A stretch of DNA of 64,000 bases, from positions 9,218,006 through 9,282,005 of the forward strand of contig JABAKD010000021.1 of assembly GCA_012845835.1 (NCBI GenBank), written 5' to 3'. Position numbers and translations under genes: made by a program. Under the pieces are notes generated by a model, which saw nothing but the letters and a program-made list of their open reading frames with translations, was not told where the DNA came from and ran no database searches. Shown here piece after piece: positions 20,401 to 31,219 of this stretch (positions within the stretch are counted from its first letter, which is position 1; each line of letters starts with the position of its first letter). Source of the DNA: Undaria pinnatifida. Lineage: Eukaryota > Sar > Phaeophyceae > Laminariales > Alariaceae.

Positions 20401-20759
20401 TAAAACATCGACGATACTTATCGCAGTTCGATCACGCGTAGCAGCAGGGCGAGAAAAAAAAGGAAAGGTTACAGCGCGAAGCGGTCAGTGTGTCAGCTGA
20501 ATATTTTTGCTGTGTCAGGTAAACCAGGTATCCGGCGTTTTTTTTTCGTAAATAACTGAATACTTTTGCCATGGTATATGTTGAACAGTATAGACTATAC
20601 CTATCGCGTCTTCTTTATTATTGGGCGCAGGTTGTTTTAGACATTTTGTCGTTGACCAAAAACAAATCGCTACTTGTAATCTATTCCTTCGTGTGTCATC
20701 CGAATATTCTTGATGTGTTACACCTTTCACGGCTTTACGTCACGTTGGGCGCAGATTTT

Positions 20760-21188
20760 TCAACTATTCTGTAAGCTGACCACGAAAACCTCTCCAGGTG
20801 AGACTACTGCTGTTAGATAGGTCAAGATATGATAATGTTCTTGGGTGAGTCGACATGTCATACTATACGCAATATAGCAATGGCGTTCGTAGGTTACAGC
20901 AAGGCGACGCAAAACTCGTGCGTGCTTTTGTGGTAGCACTGCTGTCACGTCCTGCAGGTCTACCTGAAAACGCGCCACTTTCCTCGTACCGTCAAGGAAG
21001 GCCAGAAAGAGTGCGAGGATGTTGTCAGGCGCTACGAGCGTGGGGAGAAATATATACAGAGTCGGGGCGTAAATCCGAAGAGTACGCTCTGCACTTGCTG
21101 AGGATAGGAATATCCCCGATGCTTGCGGCTGAAGATAACGTGTCAGAACGAGTCGCACCGCAACAAGGGAGGTGGAAGTCCGATGCAT
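20760..21188 (-). CDS. Unassigned ORF, 142 codons
   Basis: The longest frame in this spacer, hydrophobic and Leu-rich (TLYIFLPTLVAPDNILALFLAF). On the opposite strand a candidate exon of 111 bases (20958-21068, acceptor cag, donor gtaaat) would read HFPRTVKEGQKECEDVVRRY, which looks equally plausible. Neither is recognised, and at most one is real. Confidence 0.15.
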   Translation of the reverse strand: MHRTSTSLVAVRLVLTRYLQPQASGIFLSSASAERTLRIYAPTLYIFLPTLVAPDNILALFLAFLDGTRKVARFQVDLQDVTAVLPQKHARVLRRLAVTYERHCYIAYSMTCRLTQEHYHILTYLTAVVSPGEVFVVSLQNS

Positions 21189-21339
21189 AGTCTAAAAGGT
21201 GTACACCCGGAATATTGCTGACGATCCCGGACAATTTTCGCGCACACTAGCAGCTGGCAAGGGTTTGCACAGAAATCCAGGTCAAGATACTGCTGTATGG
21301 GATAAACTGCTGTAGAATTCTCTGAGTAGCCTCGATGGT

Positions 21340-21960
21340 GGAGGAGTCAATCGTGTTGGACTATTCCGTGTCTCGGTCGTCCCAGAAATTCGCACAATAG
21401 AACCCAGGCTGTGGAGGGAGGGAGATATATGTGTTTGAGCAAAGGCATGCGTTATGGTCTATGTTCTTTGGCTGAGTACTATTAGACAAGTCTAATGAGT
21501 ACGTAGATCTTTTTGACAGCAGCAGACCGCAATATTTTGTTGGTCGCGCTTGTGGGGATACCAAGTGGATGCCGCACGGGCCGGTGCTGGCAGACTGGTA
21601 GAAGAGGCCAACAGACAGAGCTGTTGTATACAACTGGACAGCGGTAGCTGGCTGCACCAGATAACTCGAATTTTCTCCCGCCCACCCACGCTTTTCCTTT
21701 CGATGGTGAGGGGATGGAGACATTATAGTCTAAGGACATAGGTACTATTCTCGTATAACTGAGGGCATAGTATATGATGTTCTCTTTTTCTTATATCGTA
21801 CTTTTATCAGTGGCATGTGACGGTTTATACCTTGTGGTATATCAATTCTCAGGGGAGTCATTGGTGTTGGACCATTCGGTGTCTCAGTCGTCCAAGAATC
21901 CGTACAGTAGAACCCAGACAGTGGAGGGAGGAAGATGTGTTAATGAACAAGGACATGTGG
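21340..21960 (+). repeat. Direct repeat pair with R1 copy 2 between
   Basis: Segments 21340-21450 and 21850-21960 share t.ttggac.attc.gtgtctc, agtagaaccca.gc/ac and gtggaggga. Between them, 21440-21650 is copy 2 of repeat R1. At 21474-21502 a palindrome (ATTAGAC, two bases, GTCTAAT) is bracketed by GAGTAC on both sides. Confidence 0.6.
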
Positions 21961-22391
21961 GTATGAGACAGAGTTGGATACTGCAGTAGACATGTCAGCC
22001 AGCTGCTCTCTCCTACATGCGACAGAAAAATTATCAGTCTACAGACTATACGAGGCGATTCGACAAATAGAATGAACAACATTAGGTTGTTTCGACAGTG
22101 TCGACACACAACAGTGGTTGGTTGTGTACAGGACATGTGCAAACAAACGCAGGTAGCAGACAGAGGTGGTGTCAATCATATCAGCCGCCGTTAATGGAGT
22201 TGGTCACGACATAGTCAGGTACGAGTACTGCTTCGAACCAAGTGTGATAGTAAATTTGTTTTGGTTTCAGTATCAGAGGGCTTTCTTAATAATAGCAAGG
22301 GACGCGTTCGACGCGGCCCCTTCTTGGTGGTTTGGTGATACGTTTTGGCTCACAACAAGAACAACCGCAACAGCCGAATTAACCAGCCTGC

Positions 22392-22679
22392 CTACCTCCG
22401 TCTAACTTCCGTAGTCACCGTCCATAGACCTGGAAAACCTGCCATCTTTTTACTATCTAGGTCTTTCTTGTCTAAGAGACCTGTGCACCCTTGCACCAGA
22501 AGCCCGGTGGGCTTTCCTGGTTCGCATGCAATCGCACACCCGAACGTCGGTCGTTTCAGTGCGATCGAGATATTTCCGGGTTGCTGTACAGCAGTACCGA
22601 AGCAACAAAGCCCGACCATGATTCCGCGCCGAGGCGAAACAGGGCACTCACGTCCCGCCCTCAGCGCCCACTTTAACAC
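22392..22679 (-). CDS. Unassigned ORF, 95 codons
   Basis: A minus-strand frame with mixed, protein-like composition (GIMVGLCCFGTAVQQPGN, ISIALKRPTFGCAIACEPG). A longer overlapping plus-strand frame (22345-22926) is compositionally poorer. Not recognised, and no splice or copy support. Confidence 0.15.
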   Translation of the reverse strand: MLKWALRAGRECPVSPRRGIMVGLCCFGTAVQQPGNISIALKRPTFGCAIACEPGKPTGLLVQGCTGLLDKKDLDSKKMAGFPGLWTVTTEVRRR

Positions 22680-22697
22680 ACGAATCTACGAGTCGCA

Positions 22698-22845
22698 GTG
22701 TTCGACTGCTGCTGTAGCCACGGGAAGCGTAACTGCTGCAGTGCCAACGTTCGCCTGTGCGAGCAGGGATTGTGCTGCAACTCGGCCGCAAGTCAAGGCA
22801 AGACATGTATTTTGTCACGTGGTGGTACCCTCGTGGTACCGCATG
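22698..22845 (+). CDS. Cys-rich disintegrin-like segment (possible exon)
   Basis: The frame reads FDCCCSHGKRNCCSANVRL, then CEQGLCCNSAASQGKTC, nine cysteines in about 37 residues. CxxG-x-CCN followed by QGKTC is reminiscent of the disintegrin domain of ADAM-type proteins or of small cysteine-knot modules. After that the frame (to 23054) is featureless. It could be an exon of a secreted or extracellular protein, or a fragment. No partner exons were found. Confidence 0.2.
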
Positions 22846-23154
22846 GGACCACAGCAGGTACACACGGGTACAATAGGTACGAGTTTAACATCGGATACCA
22901 GGTACCATATAACATATATAGACTAGTCTATGGTGTAAAGGCTTTACCGTACAGCCACAGCAAACAGGAGTCCGCGCGCCGCGCAACAAAACATGTCGAT
23001 TCTACGGCCCTTAGGGGAATTCCTCTACACCTAAGAATAGGAACGACCTCGTAGCTGCTTTTGGTGCCACTCACTGCGTACGTCAGAAGTCGCCGTCTTT
23101 GTACCCAGCGATGGCCTATAGATCGCCTCCTTGGTACCTGGTAGTATATATCAT

Positions 23155-23255
23155 CATGGAAGGTAATACGCGCGATCGGAGTATCACACACAGCTTGCAA
23201 AGATGAGTTTTGACGAAACATTCGATCTCACAGCTGGAGGAGTGTATTTGAATTT
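23155..23255 (+). repeat. Family 1 repeat, 100-bp end fragment
   Basis: Matches the conserved terminal segment: taatacgcgcgatcggagta, acagcttgcaaagatgag, gatctcacagctgga. Confidence 0.75.
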
Positions 23256-23649
23256 TTTATTATCATTATGGAAGGTCTAGTATCTGGCTTGCTCGGTAGG
23301 CGGGGGCAGCTGCTTACTCTCCCCTGTATGTTTATTTTTATGTAGGATTTCGTATGTGCGACGTTTTTGCACTGTGGAATACCTTGTGCCAGGCTGGGAG
23401 GTGAGGGGGGGGTGTGTCCGGCCTACATAGGATTTAGTGATTGCGCGTTCGGTTTGTGTTGAATCTAGTATGGCACTTTGGAGAGCGGACGATGTCAGGT
23501 GTCCCCCCATGTCGGGAAGCTCGAAGTTGGAGAGGTGTTTCGGAACAAACAATTGGGGCACCCTCCGCTCATTGTGTAATAATCCGATATGAAAAAATTC
23601 TCCATCGCCCCCCCCGCCCCCCCCCTTTAAACACACCGCCCTTTCTCCA

Positions 23650-24375
23650 CCGGTTGCACGTCTGACAGGGTATACATGATTAACTGGTGCATTTCTTCCA
23701 TGACCGTAACATTCTTCCCCTTAAAGGAATAATTGTTTCTGCGCACAGATTGAATTCCGCGCTCCCGCCCCCCCTCCTCCTCCGCTCCCCCTTGTTTTAC
23801 GCCCCGCCTAAAATGAAAATCTGCCACTGTACCAGGCAGTTGATATCACCTCATTACCTTTCTAGCAATCCATGCCGAGGAGCTCCAATTCATACCCCCC
23901 CCCGCTCCCCAACGCCCCTGCCTTCCCACCCGCCTGCACCATCGTCTAGACCTGGCACTACCCGCATAGCAAGCACGAACAGCTATGCGACCTGAAGCTG
24001 TTGGCAATCTCCCTTCCCCTAATTCACCCTGGTGCCGCGCTCTCTCTTGTTTATACCCAGGCTCCCACGCCCGTAAAACCTCCGCCCTTCCCTCACAGGT
24101 TATACGACACTCAGGATGCTCTTGACAAACTGATGCATTCCCTTCCACAATTTTCGTTTTTTGACCCGGATCTTTGTAGCTTTCACTTACGGACCGATCA
24201 ACATCACCCTGTTGACTCTGGTACAAACCAAACTACTGTAGTTCCAAGGGATGTCGGCGGCTTATATCCTTCATGATGAGGACACACACCCAGTAATACG
24301 CGCGGACGGAGTATCACACACAGCTTGCCCCGATGAGGTTCGACAAAAATGTTTGATCTCACAACCGGATTGTTT
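23650..24375 (+). repeat. Family 1 repeat, long copy
   Basis: Contains the internal segments taactggtgcatttcttcc and cgcacagattgaa, then the other end motif gatatcacctcattacc with atccatgccg, C-tracts (23755-23785, 23893-23905) and the conserved right end finishing gatctcaca. The order suggests two partial copies fused near 23820. Confidence 0.7.
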
Positions 24376-24389
24376 TTTTTTGTTTTACG

Positions 24390-24755
24390 ATATTTATCCC
24401 CTCGAAAGGATTTATAGCTTACATGCACAAGTTGCCCCTTCCCCCCCCCCCCCCCCCCCCGCCCCCCTCCAAACCCGCTCGCTTTTGATCAAAACCAGGC
24501 CCCCCCTTTCCCTTCACAGCTGTCAGATTTTGTCCCCCTCAGAAACGGGTTTTATAGTTTCCGCGCACAGACTGACTAAAATTATCCTGTTGACCCTGAT
24601 AGCTACACTGTAGCTGCAAGGGGAGTCGCCGACCTATATCCTTAATGAGGACACACAACTCGTAATGCGCGCGATCGGAGAATCACACACAGCTTCCAAA
24701 GATGAGTTTCGACGAAATCTTCGATCTCACAGCTGGAGTGTATTTGAATTTTTAT
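24390..24755 (+). repeat. Family 1 repeat, copy in direct tandem
   Basis: Begins in the C-tract zone (ttatcccctcgaaaggattt, about 19 consecutive C near 24442) and ends with cgatctcacagctggagtg at about 24725-24743. It follows the previous copy directly, with only a T-rich join. Confidence 0.75.
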
Positions 24756-24759
24756 ATTA

Positions 24760-25029
24760 ATGCTTCACTCGCTCAGAATATTGGTGTTAATTTTAACCTG
24801 CAGCATCTTCTAAACCGATTACATCAGGGCTTGGATCACGTTGTTTGCAGTTTTTTATGCAATCACGCACGATGAAGAACCTGTTCTTAAGGGAGCGACA
24901 TGAGACCGCTCATGGGCTGTGGCTGTTGCTAGTGTCAATTTAATACTTTAGCGCAACGCCGGTGAACACTCTTTCTGTGTTTGTCTGTGCTAAGTGAATA
25001 ATAACACCTACCTGGTAGGACGGTCACAC
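24760..25029. other. Spacer, nothing recognised
   Basis: Unique-looking sequence between family 1 and the SINE. Confidence 0.3.
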
Positions 25030-25320
25030 ATATCGTCCTGGTGGCCTATCAGGTTATTCTCGAACCTGGTTTTAAAGGTCAGTTTCTTGAGTTCCAATAC
25101 CCCCAACTGCGTACTCGAAAAAATTGTTTTGCACTCTTCCTGTGCGCAAGTTGACTCGGGGAATATACGCGAGAGCGTGAGTTTGCAACACACTCGATGA
25201 AAAACCGACGAGCATTGGGATTGATGAACCCTATGCGCGATTGAAATTGAAGGCAAGAACCAGAGGGGAGAAGGGACGACACCTGTGACCACGCCTTGCC
25301 CAGAAGATTGAAAGTAGATG
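25030..25320 (+). mobile_element. tRNA-derived SINE, copy 2
   Basis: Aligns along its length to 9337-9630: TGGCCTATCAGG A-box-like word at 25042-25053, cctggttttaaaggtcagtt, the degenerated B-box gagttccaata, gcgagagcgtgag, aaccctatgcgcgat and gacacctgtgaccac. The poly-A tail is missing and the B-box is mutated, so this is an older copy. Confidence 0.75.
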
Positions 25321-25364
25321 TGTATGGAAATATATGTATAGTCTAGACTAGATATATTATAAAA

Positions 25365-25665
25365 AATGATATTTACTCCAAGCAGTGAGATCGAAGGTTT
25401 TGTCGGAGCTTATTTTTGCAAGCTGTGTGTGATACTCCGATCGCGCGTATTACTGTGTGTGTCCTCATTGAGAATATAGGTCCCTGGATCTACAGCAGTG
25501 TTGCTTGTATCTGGAACAACAAGATTTTGTGAGTCAGTCTGTGCGCGGAAACTATAAAAATCGTCTTTGAGGGGAACAAAATCTCACAGACATGTGTCAA
25601 AATATAAACAGTCTATATGAGTTTCGACGAAATCTTCGATCTCACAGCTGGAGTGTATTTTAATT
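25365..25665 (-). repeat. Family 1 copies meeting head to head
   Basis: A minus-orientation copy (25365-25595: ctccaagcagtgagatcgaa to gtgcgcggaaactataaaa) is followed by a plus-orientation end fragment at 25612-25665 (tttcgacgaaatcttcgatc). A near-perfect hairpin follows at 25674-25720 (atatagcatata.agtcta with its inverse). Confidence 0.65.
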
Positions 25666-25734
25666 TTTATAATATATAGCATATAGAGTCTATACACTAG
25701 ACTTTATATGCTATATATATCGTGTTCAGGCCGA

Positions 25735-26075
25735 GGCCGCCACTCCTCATATAATAATCCGCCCTCCCCTCACCTGTTTTACGACTTACAGGATGCACTC
25801 GACAAACTAATGCATTTCCTTCTACAGTTGTCAGAAGGTGTCCCCCTCATCAACGAGTTTTATAGATTCCGCGAACAGGCTGATTAACATCACCCTGGGT
25901 TGACCCTGGTACAAGCTTCACTGCTGTAGTTCCAAGGCAAAGGGGAGTCGCCTACCAATATCCTTAATATAGAGGACAGACACCCAGTAAGACGCGCGAT
26001 TGCAGTATCACACATAGCTTGCGCACATATTTTTCGACAAAATCTATTATCTCACAGATGAAATAAATTTTTATT
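25735..26075 (+). repeat. Family 1 repeat, C-tract-poor copy
   Basis: Includes acgacttacaggatgcactc, acagttgtcagaa.gtgtccc, gaacaggctgattaacatc, ttgaccctggtaca and ends at atctcacagatgaa. It is diverged from the other copies and keeps the same order. Confidence 0.65.
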
Positions 26076-26181
26076 TTACATGATATATCTGTCACGCCGT
26101 TGTTTCATGGTATAATTAACTCTGTATGTATGATGCTGGAGGTTGCGACTCTATTTTGACTAAGTTTGATTGAAAGCAATT

Positions 26182-27103
26182 TCATCTCAAAGGGATGCTG
26201 TGAGTGTACACATGAAAATAACTTTCTTGAGAAGGCCGTTCAAACGAACCTATCCAAAGCGTTTCACTCGATCTGAGAAGCCAGTAGTGGACATCTAAGC
26301 ATTGCACGTGAAGGCGTTTCATCGCACTAAAATCGCCATATATCAAAAACCACAACGAGTCACCCAAATGTGATTCCGGATATCAAAAGCCAGATATGAC
26401 ATCGAAATGGTGGGATCGGAACCGTGTAGTCTACGTTTGAGGCAACGCCGTAAAGTACAAAAACAGAACCTCAGAGAAATCGCTCACTTCACACAGTACC
26501 AACGGCTGGAGACACCTGGTCGTGGACTTGTTCGCCATGATGCCGTTCTATGCTTCTACTGTGTTAAACTCTGCTAAAAGAATTAACCGAAACCACATCA
26601 AATCATGACGTATCAGCGTGCTGCAAGTTAGTGCTGCCAAGAAGTATCGTGAAATGATGATGCCGGAACCAATATAATAGCTGATGAATATAAATACGTT
26701 AGTACAGTAGACTAATGGTTTCGGGTACCCAACGAGCGTAAAAATTTTCGGGAATGGGCAGCATGAACGAGCTTTGCTGCTGTCTGGCGCCCGACTGGTG
26801 CCCAACTGGGGATTGATGGAGTATGCGCAGTTCGTCTCCTTGACGTCAGGAAAAACATCGAAGCGGACGTTTAAGCTTCTCTTCATGCCACACAAATATG
26901 CCCACGGGACTCGACTCGGTATCGCTAATAATTGACCGAAGGGAACCTACGCCATGAGTAGGGTATAGGACCTCTTGCAGGCCTTCAGAGCGGCGGTTAA
27001 CGCGAGGCTTGTTGTCGATGCGCAGATCGTTGCGGAAAAACTTCATGTATGTTGCGATGCTTGAAGCGTCGCTATGGATGATATTAATGAAACCAAAATT
27101 CAC
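26182..27103 (-). CDS. Unassigned coding-like region, several frames
   Basis: Three minus-strand frames follow one another: 27103-26846 (SEGLQEVLYPTHGVGSLRSI, ESSPVGIFVWHEEKLKRPL), 26895-26548 (RFDVFPDVKETNCAYSI, FTLVGYPKPLVYCTNVFIF) and 26367-26182 (GDSLWFLIYGDFSAMKRL, SSETLWIGSFERPSQES). Composition is ordinary globular protein. It could be one gene with introns or a decayed gene. I recognise no family. The upstream end abuts a family 1 repeat at 27100. Confidence 0.25.
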
Positions 27104-27960
27104 TGCAGCTGTGAGATCGAATATTTTGTCGAAACTCAGCTTTGCGAGGTGTGTGAATAACTCCGATCGCGCGTATTACGGGTTGTGTGTCTTTATTAAG
27201 GATATATGTCGGCGACTTCCCTTGCAACTACAGTGTAGCTTTCAGGGTCAACAGGGTGACGTTAGGCAGTCTGTGCGAGTAAAGTATATTCCCGGTTTTT
27301 GAGAGGGATAAAATCTGACAGCTGTGGAGGGAAACGCATCAGTTTATCAAGTGAACCCTGTAAGTCTAATGACCGGTGAAGAGAGGGCGAAGTTTTTGAG
27401 GACGTGGGGGCCTGGTGTTGATCCAAAGGGAGCGGAGATGGGTTGGGGGGGGGGGGGGGGGGCGCAGCTCAATTTGTGCGTGAAAGCTATGAATCCTTCA
27501 AGGGGATAAATCTGACGGTTTTGGAAATAATTCACCATATGATGCATATCCTGTAACTCGTACAACGATTTAGTATAAGGCGGAGTGTTTGAGGGAGTGG
27601 GGGTGAGGAGGTGGAGGGGGGATGGGGGGGGCGGGGCGGGGCGAGCGAAAGGGCTTTGGGTCGAACACGTGTAGGGGTTTACTTTACGCGATGTGCTAGG
27701 TCTAGACGATGGTGCGGGTGGTGGGGAAGGAGGCGGCGTTAGGGGCGGGGGGCGAAGGGAGGGAGATTGCAGGAGCGACATGGATGGCTCTTGGAAGATA
27801 ATGAAGTGATATCCAGTGCGTGGAAGTGTTAATTACTCTAGCAAATTTCGATATTAAGTGGGGCTTTTGAGCAAGAGAGAGGAGGAGAAAAAAAAAAAAG
27901 AAAAGAAGGGGACGGGAGGGGAGGGGAGGGGGGGGGACGTTTTTCAAGCGAGGTTTAGGT
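27100..27960 (-). repeat. Family 1 repeat, near full-length copy
   Basis: Minus orientation from cactgcagctgtgagatcg through gggtcaacagggtgac, gacagctgtggagggaaacg, G-tracts of up to 15 (27440-27460, 27620-27650, 27920-27935) to ggaagataatgaagtgatatcc and ggaagtgttaatta at the far end. About 860 bases. Confidence 0.8.
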
Positions 27961-28049
27961 CACAAATAATAGGAGAGAACAGCAATTTGAAAAACAATGG
28001 TGAGGAGGGAAAGGGTTTTCAAGAGGTTTAAGTCACATACCAGTATAAT

Positions 28050-28480
28050 ATAACAAAACACTCCATCTGTGAGATCAAAGATTAGGTCGAAACTCATATT
28101 CTCGAAATTTTGTGTGATTCTCCGATCGCGTGTTTTTGTCAGATATGTAGGGGATTGCTAAACGCGTGGTGCTCCAGCTAGGCGATCGGTCCGGTGGTGG
28201 GGAAGGAGGGGGGGTTGGAGGGGCAGGGAGGTGAATGAAAGGTACATCATGGCTAGCAAGATGATGACGTGATATCAGTTGGATTATATATGTTATCCAC
28301 GAGGCATGTGATATGTAATGTTTCGAGGATTGCTTTGACGGCGTAACAATCACAAAAATGAAAAACGTGGGACATCAAGAAAATAACTCGCCCCCCAGAG
28401 TGGGGGGTATTACGGCCGGCGGTAGAATTAGGTGGTGAAGTTTGTCGCAGTTGCACCATTTGCCTCGTAAATCGGCTTAG
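28050..28480 (-). repeat. Family 1 repeat, internally deleted copy
   Basis: Starts acactccatctgtgagatc; about 80 bases of the conserved end join directly to the opposite-end motifs (ggcgatcggtccggtggtgg, gatgatgacgtgatatcag). The middle is deleted. The last 150 bases are less certain. Confidence 0.6.
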
Positions 28481-28955
28481 CACACCACAAAAAAAGGTGG
28501 GTGAGTGTGTTTTTCAATAATATTATGTGGGTCATTCCGCGGATAATATATATATATATATGTATATATAAATCTGTCGCCGGCGAAATGACTTGCCTAT
28601 ATTTATTCAGACTTCTTTGCTGTACGTTTTTTCGTGTCGGTTTAGTGCGGTTCGGCGCGGCGTCGGGTTTACAATATATGAACACTGCACCGAACCACAC
28701 GGTAGGAGTGACATCGAAATCGCACCGCACCGTGTGCATCATGCCAAAGCCATTTGTCTAAACAGACCGGTTATTTATTGGTGCGTTTGACGTAAGACCG
28801 TAGAAAACCTTCAGTTCTATCGACCATGAAATGGTGCGACAGGGTCACTGTTTCGCACGGTGGATGAGGGTTTCTGCAGATTTCGGGTCGAAAAGCATGA
28901 AAGAAAAGTGCCCCCGCAACCTCGGGTGATGTACCGGTATATATACATAAATAAT
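28481..28955. other. Spacer with (TA)n
   Basis: A (TA)n tract at 28546-28570 and GC-rich gcgcggcg words near 28650. No gene seen. Confidence 0.3.
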
Positions 28956-28959
28956 CAAA

Positions 28960-29835
28960 CATCGCAATCTGCCAGAGTGTTAAACACTTCCACGCACTTG
29001 ATATCACCTCATCGTCTTTCTAGAGCCATACATGCCGTTGCTGCTGTTCAACCCCCACCGCCCCCTTGAAGCCCTCTCCTTCCTCACCCCCCGCACCAAC
29101 TCTTAGACCAAGCACCACGCGTATATCAAACCCCCGCATCTATGCGACCTGAACATGTTTCAACAAAAACTCTTTGGTCCCCCTCCCCCTCTCTCCCTTT
29201 CACCCCTCCCCCTCCCTCGAACACTTCACGCTCTCCTCACTGGTTGTACGACTTGAAGGATATACAAGATGAGCTGGTGCATTTTTGGAAACCGTCAGAT
29301 TTATCACTTTTAAACGATTTTTTAGTCTCCAAGCACAGATTAAACCGCCTTGCCCGTCCCTCACCCACCTATGATAAACTTGTGAGTTGTTGCAAAAACC
29401 GTCAGATATATCTCCTTGAAGCATTCATAGTTTCCACGCACAAAATGAGCTGCTCCGCCCGCCCCGCCCTTCCCCTCCCCACCGCTCCCGCTTGATCAAA
29501 CCCATGCCCCGACGTCCGTAAAACTCCGCCCCCTCTCACCGGTTATTCGACATACAGCATTCACTTGATAAACTGGTGCATTCCCTCCCACAGCTTTCAA
29601 ATTTTGTCCCCTTCAAAAACGGGTTTATAGTTGCCGCGCACAGACTGACTAACATCACCCTGTTGACCCTGATAGTTACACTGTAGTTGCATGGGAAGTC
29701 GCCGACCTATATCCTTAATGAGGACACACAACTCGTGATACGCGCGATCAGAAATCACACACAGCTTGCAAAGATGAGGTTCGACAAAATCTTCGATATC
29801 GCATCTACCTGGAGTGTATTTGAATTTTATATAAA
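28960..29835 (+). repeat. Family 1 repeat, near full-length copy
   Basis: Runs from gccagagtgttaaacacttc and gatatcacctcatcgtc through three internal subrepeats. Each has a g/ctggtgcatt start, accgtcagat.tatc and cacgcaca.att/atg (29270, 29390, 29575). It reaches the conserved end, finishing tggagtgtatttgaat. It best shows the element structure. Confidence 0.85.
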
Positions 29836-29904
29836 GTCTATATTTTTACCAATATTATTTACGGTAATATTAATGAACTGATATAAAAAATTATCAAAAT
29901 TATT

Positions 29905-30420
29905 AAAACACACTCCGGCTGTGAGATCGAATATTTTGTCGAAACTCATCTTTGCAAGGTGTGTGTAAAAATCCGATCGCGCGTAATGCGGGTTGTGTGT
30001 CTTCATACAGGATATATGTCGGCGACTCCCCTTGCAACTACAGTGTAGCTATCAGGGTCAACATGGTGTTGTTTGGTAGTCTGTGCGCTGAAACTATAGA
30101 ACCCGTTTTTGAGGGGGACAAAATCTGACAGCTGTGGAAAAAAATGCATCAGTTGATCAATTGAATACTGGAAGTCGAATAACCGGTGAGGGGAAGGCGG
30201 AGTTTTGAAGGACGTGGGGGCCTGGTTTTGATCAATTGGGGGGCGGGAGGAGTGGAGGGGGGGGGGGAGGGACAGGTGGGGCAGGTCAATTCGTGCGTGG
30301 AAACTATAAATCCTTCTTGTGGGGGAGGGGCGGGGGGGGATGTGCCGGGAGGGGGCGGGGGGCGGGGGCGGAAGGCTTTAGGTCACATAGATTTAGGGGT
30401 TTGCTATACTCGTGGTGCAG
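29905..30420 (-). repeat. Family 1 repeat, G-rich copy
   Basis: Opens cacactccggctgtgagatc, with gttgtgtgtcttcatacagg, ggcgactccccttgcaac and gacagctgtggaaaa. G-rich blocks (30236-30290, 30318-30370) contain many runs of four or more G. Confidence 0.8.
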
Positions 30421-31102
30421 AAACGACACCGGCCAAAAGCCGGTTGGGAGGGGCAAAAAACATAGCTAAAGAAAAGGAAAGACTAGGAAAAACAGAGAAG
30501 ACGACAGTAAGTCATTCCTGCCCTTTTCGCGCTCTCTCCAGTAAACCCAATTAAACCGCTACTCGCTTTATGTAGGGGGGTCAGGGCTATATTATATAGC
30601 TTGTGACACGCCTCTTAGGTGCTCCGGTGTAGCTTAACGGTTTTTACCCCTCCTCCTACTGCTCTTGACCCGTTCTCGTGCCCGTCAGCTGGTCCCTTCG
30701 TTCGCTGTGGATATTAATAGTTGTCGCGCTACCTTGAGATCAGTTGAACCGGCTTGTGGTCTTGAGCCGGAATGCTGATGCTGATTTTACCCGTGGGCGT
30801 CTGGTTTTTGGGGCGTTCCCATGCGACGCCCCCCTCTGTCGGTCTCGAGGGTGTGGGTGGCGAGCGTGGAAGGTTGGTGAATCTTCGTGGGTTCTCTCTG
30901 CAGTTTGGAAGCAGCACACGCTTCTTTTGATATTAATAGTCCAACTTGTATGTTGCTACACGATCTACCATCATTTTCGTTCATGATTTATTGCACAACA
31001 GCTCTGTTCCGCCTTGACCCTATGCCATTTCGTCGTGATACGGTTGGACGCGTTGACGATCTCCCTGTGCCGGTTCCCACGCTCCTGAGCTGCTTTCGGC
31101 CA
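30421..31102. other. Spacer, no supported gene
   Basis: Several short frames on both strands over 30729-31105; none recognised. The word gatattaatagt occurs at 30710 and 30930. Confidence 0.3.
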
Positions 31103-31190
31103 TAGCACAGTTTTTACTCCGAGGAGTTACATCGGAGCTATAATAGCACAGTTTTTTCTCTGAGAGGACTTGAATCGGAGCTATAATACG
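31103..31190 (+). repeat. Duplicated ~42-bp hairpin unit
   Basis: Two adjacent copies of agcacagttttt.ctc.gag..g with tcggagctataat. Each can fold by pairing ctccga or ctctga with tcggag across a 9-10 base loop. There is no coding frame. Confidence 0.65.
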
Positions 31191-31219
31191 TGTTCTTAAG
31201 AATATTTTCCAAATTTCAA

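Noticed and set aside
22345..22926. 193-codon plus-strand frame
   Set aside because: No domain, covers both a competing minus frame and the Cys-rich segment in another frame.
30186..30554. Gly-rich 122-codon frame
   Set aside because: Produced by the G-tracts of a family 1 copy.
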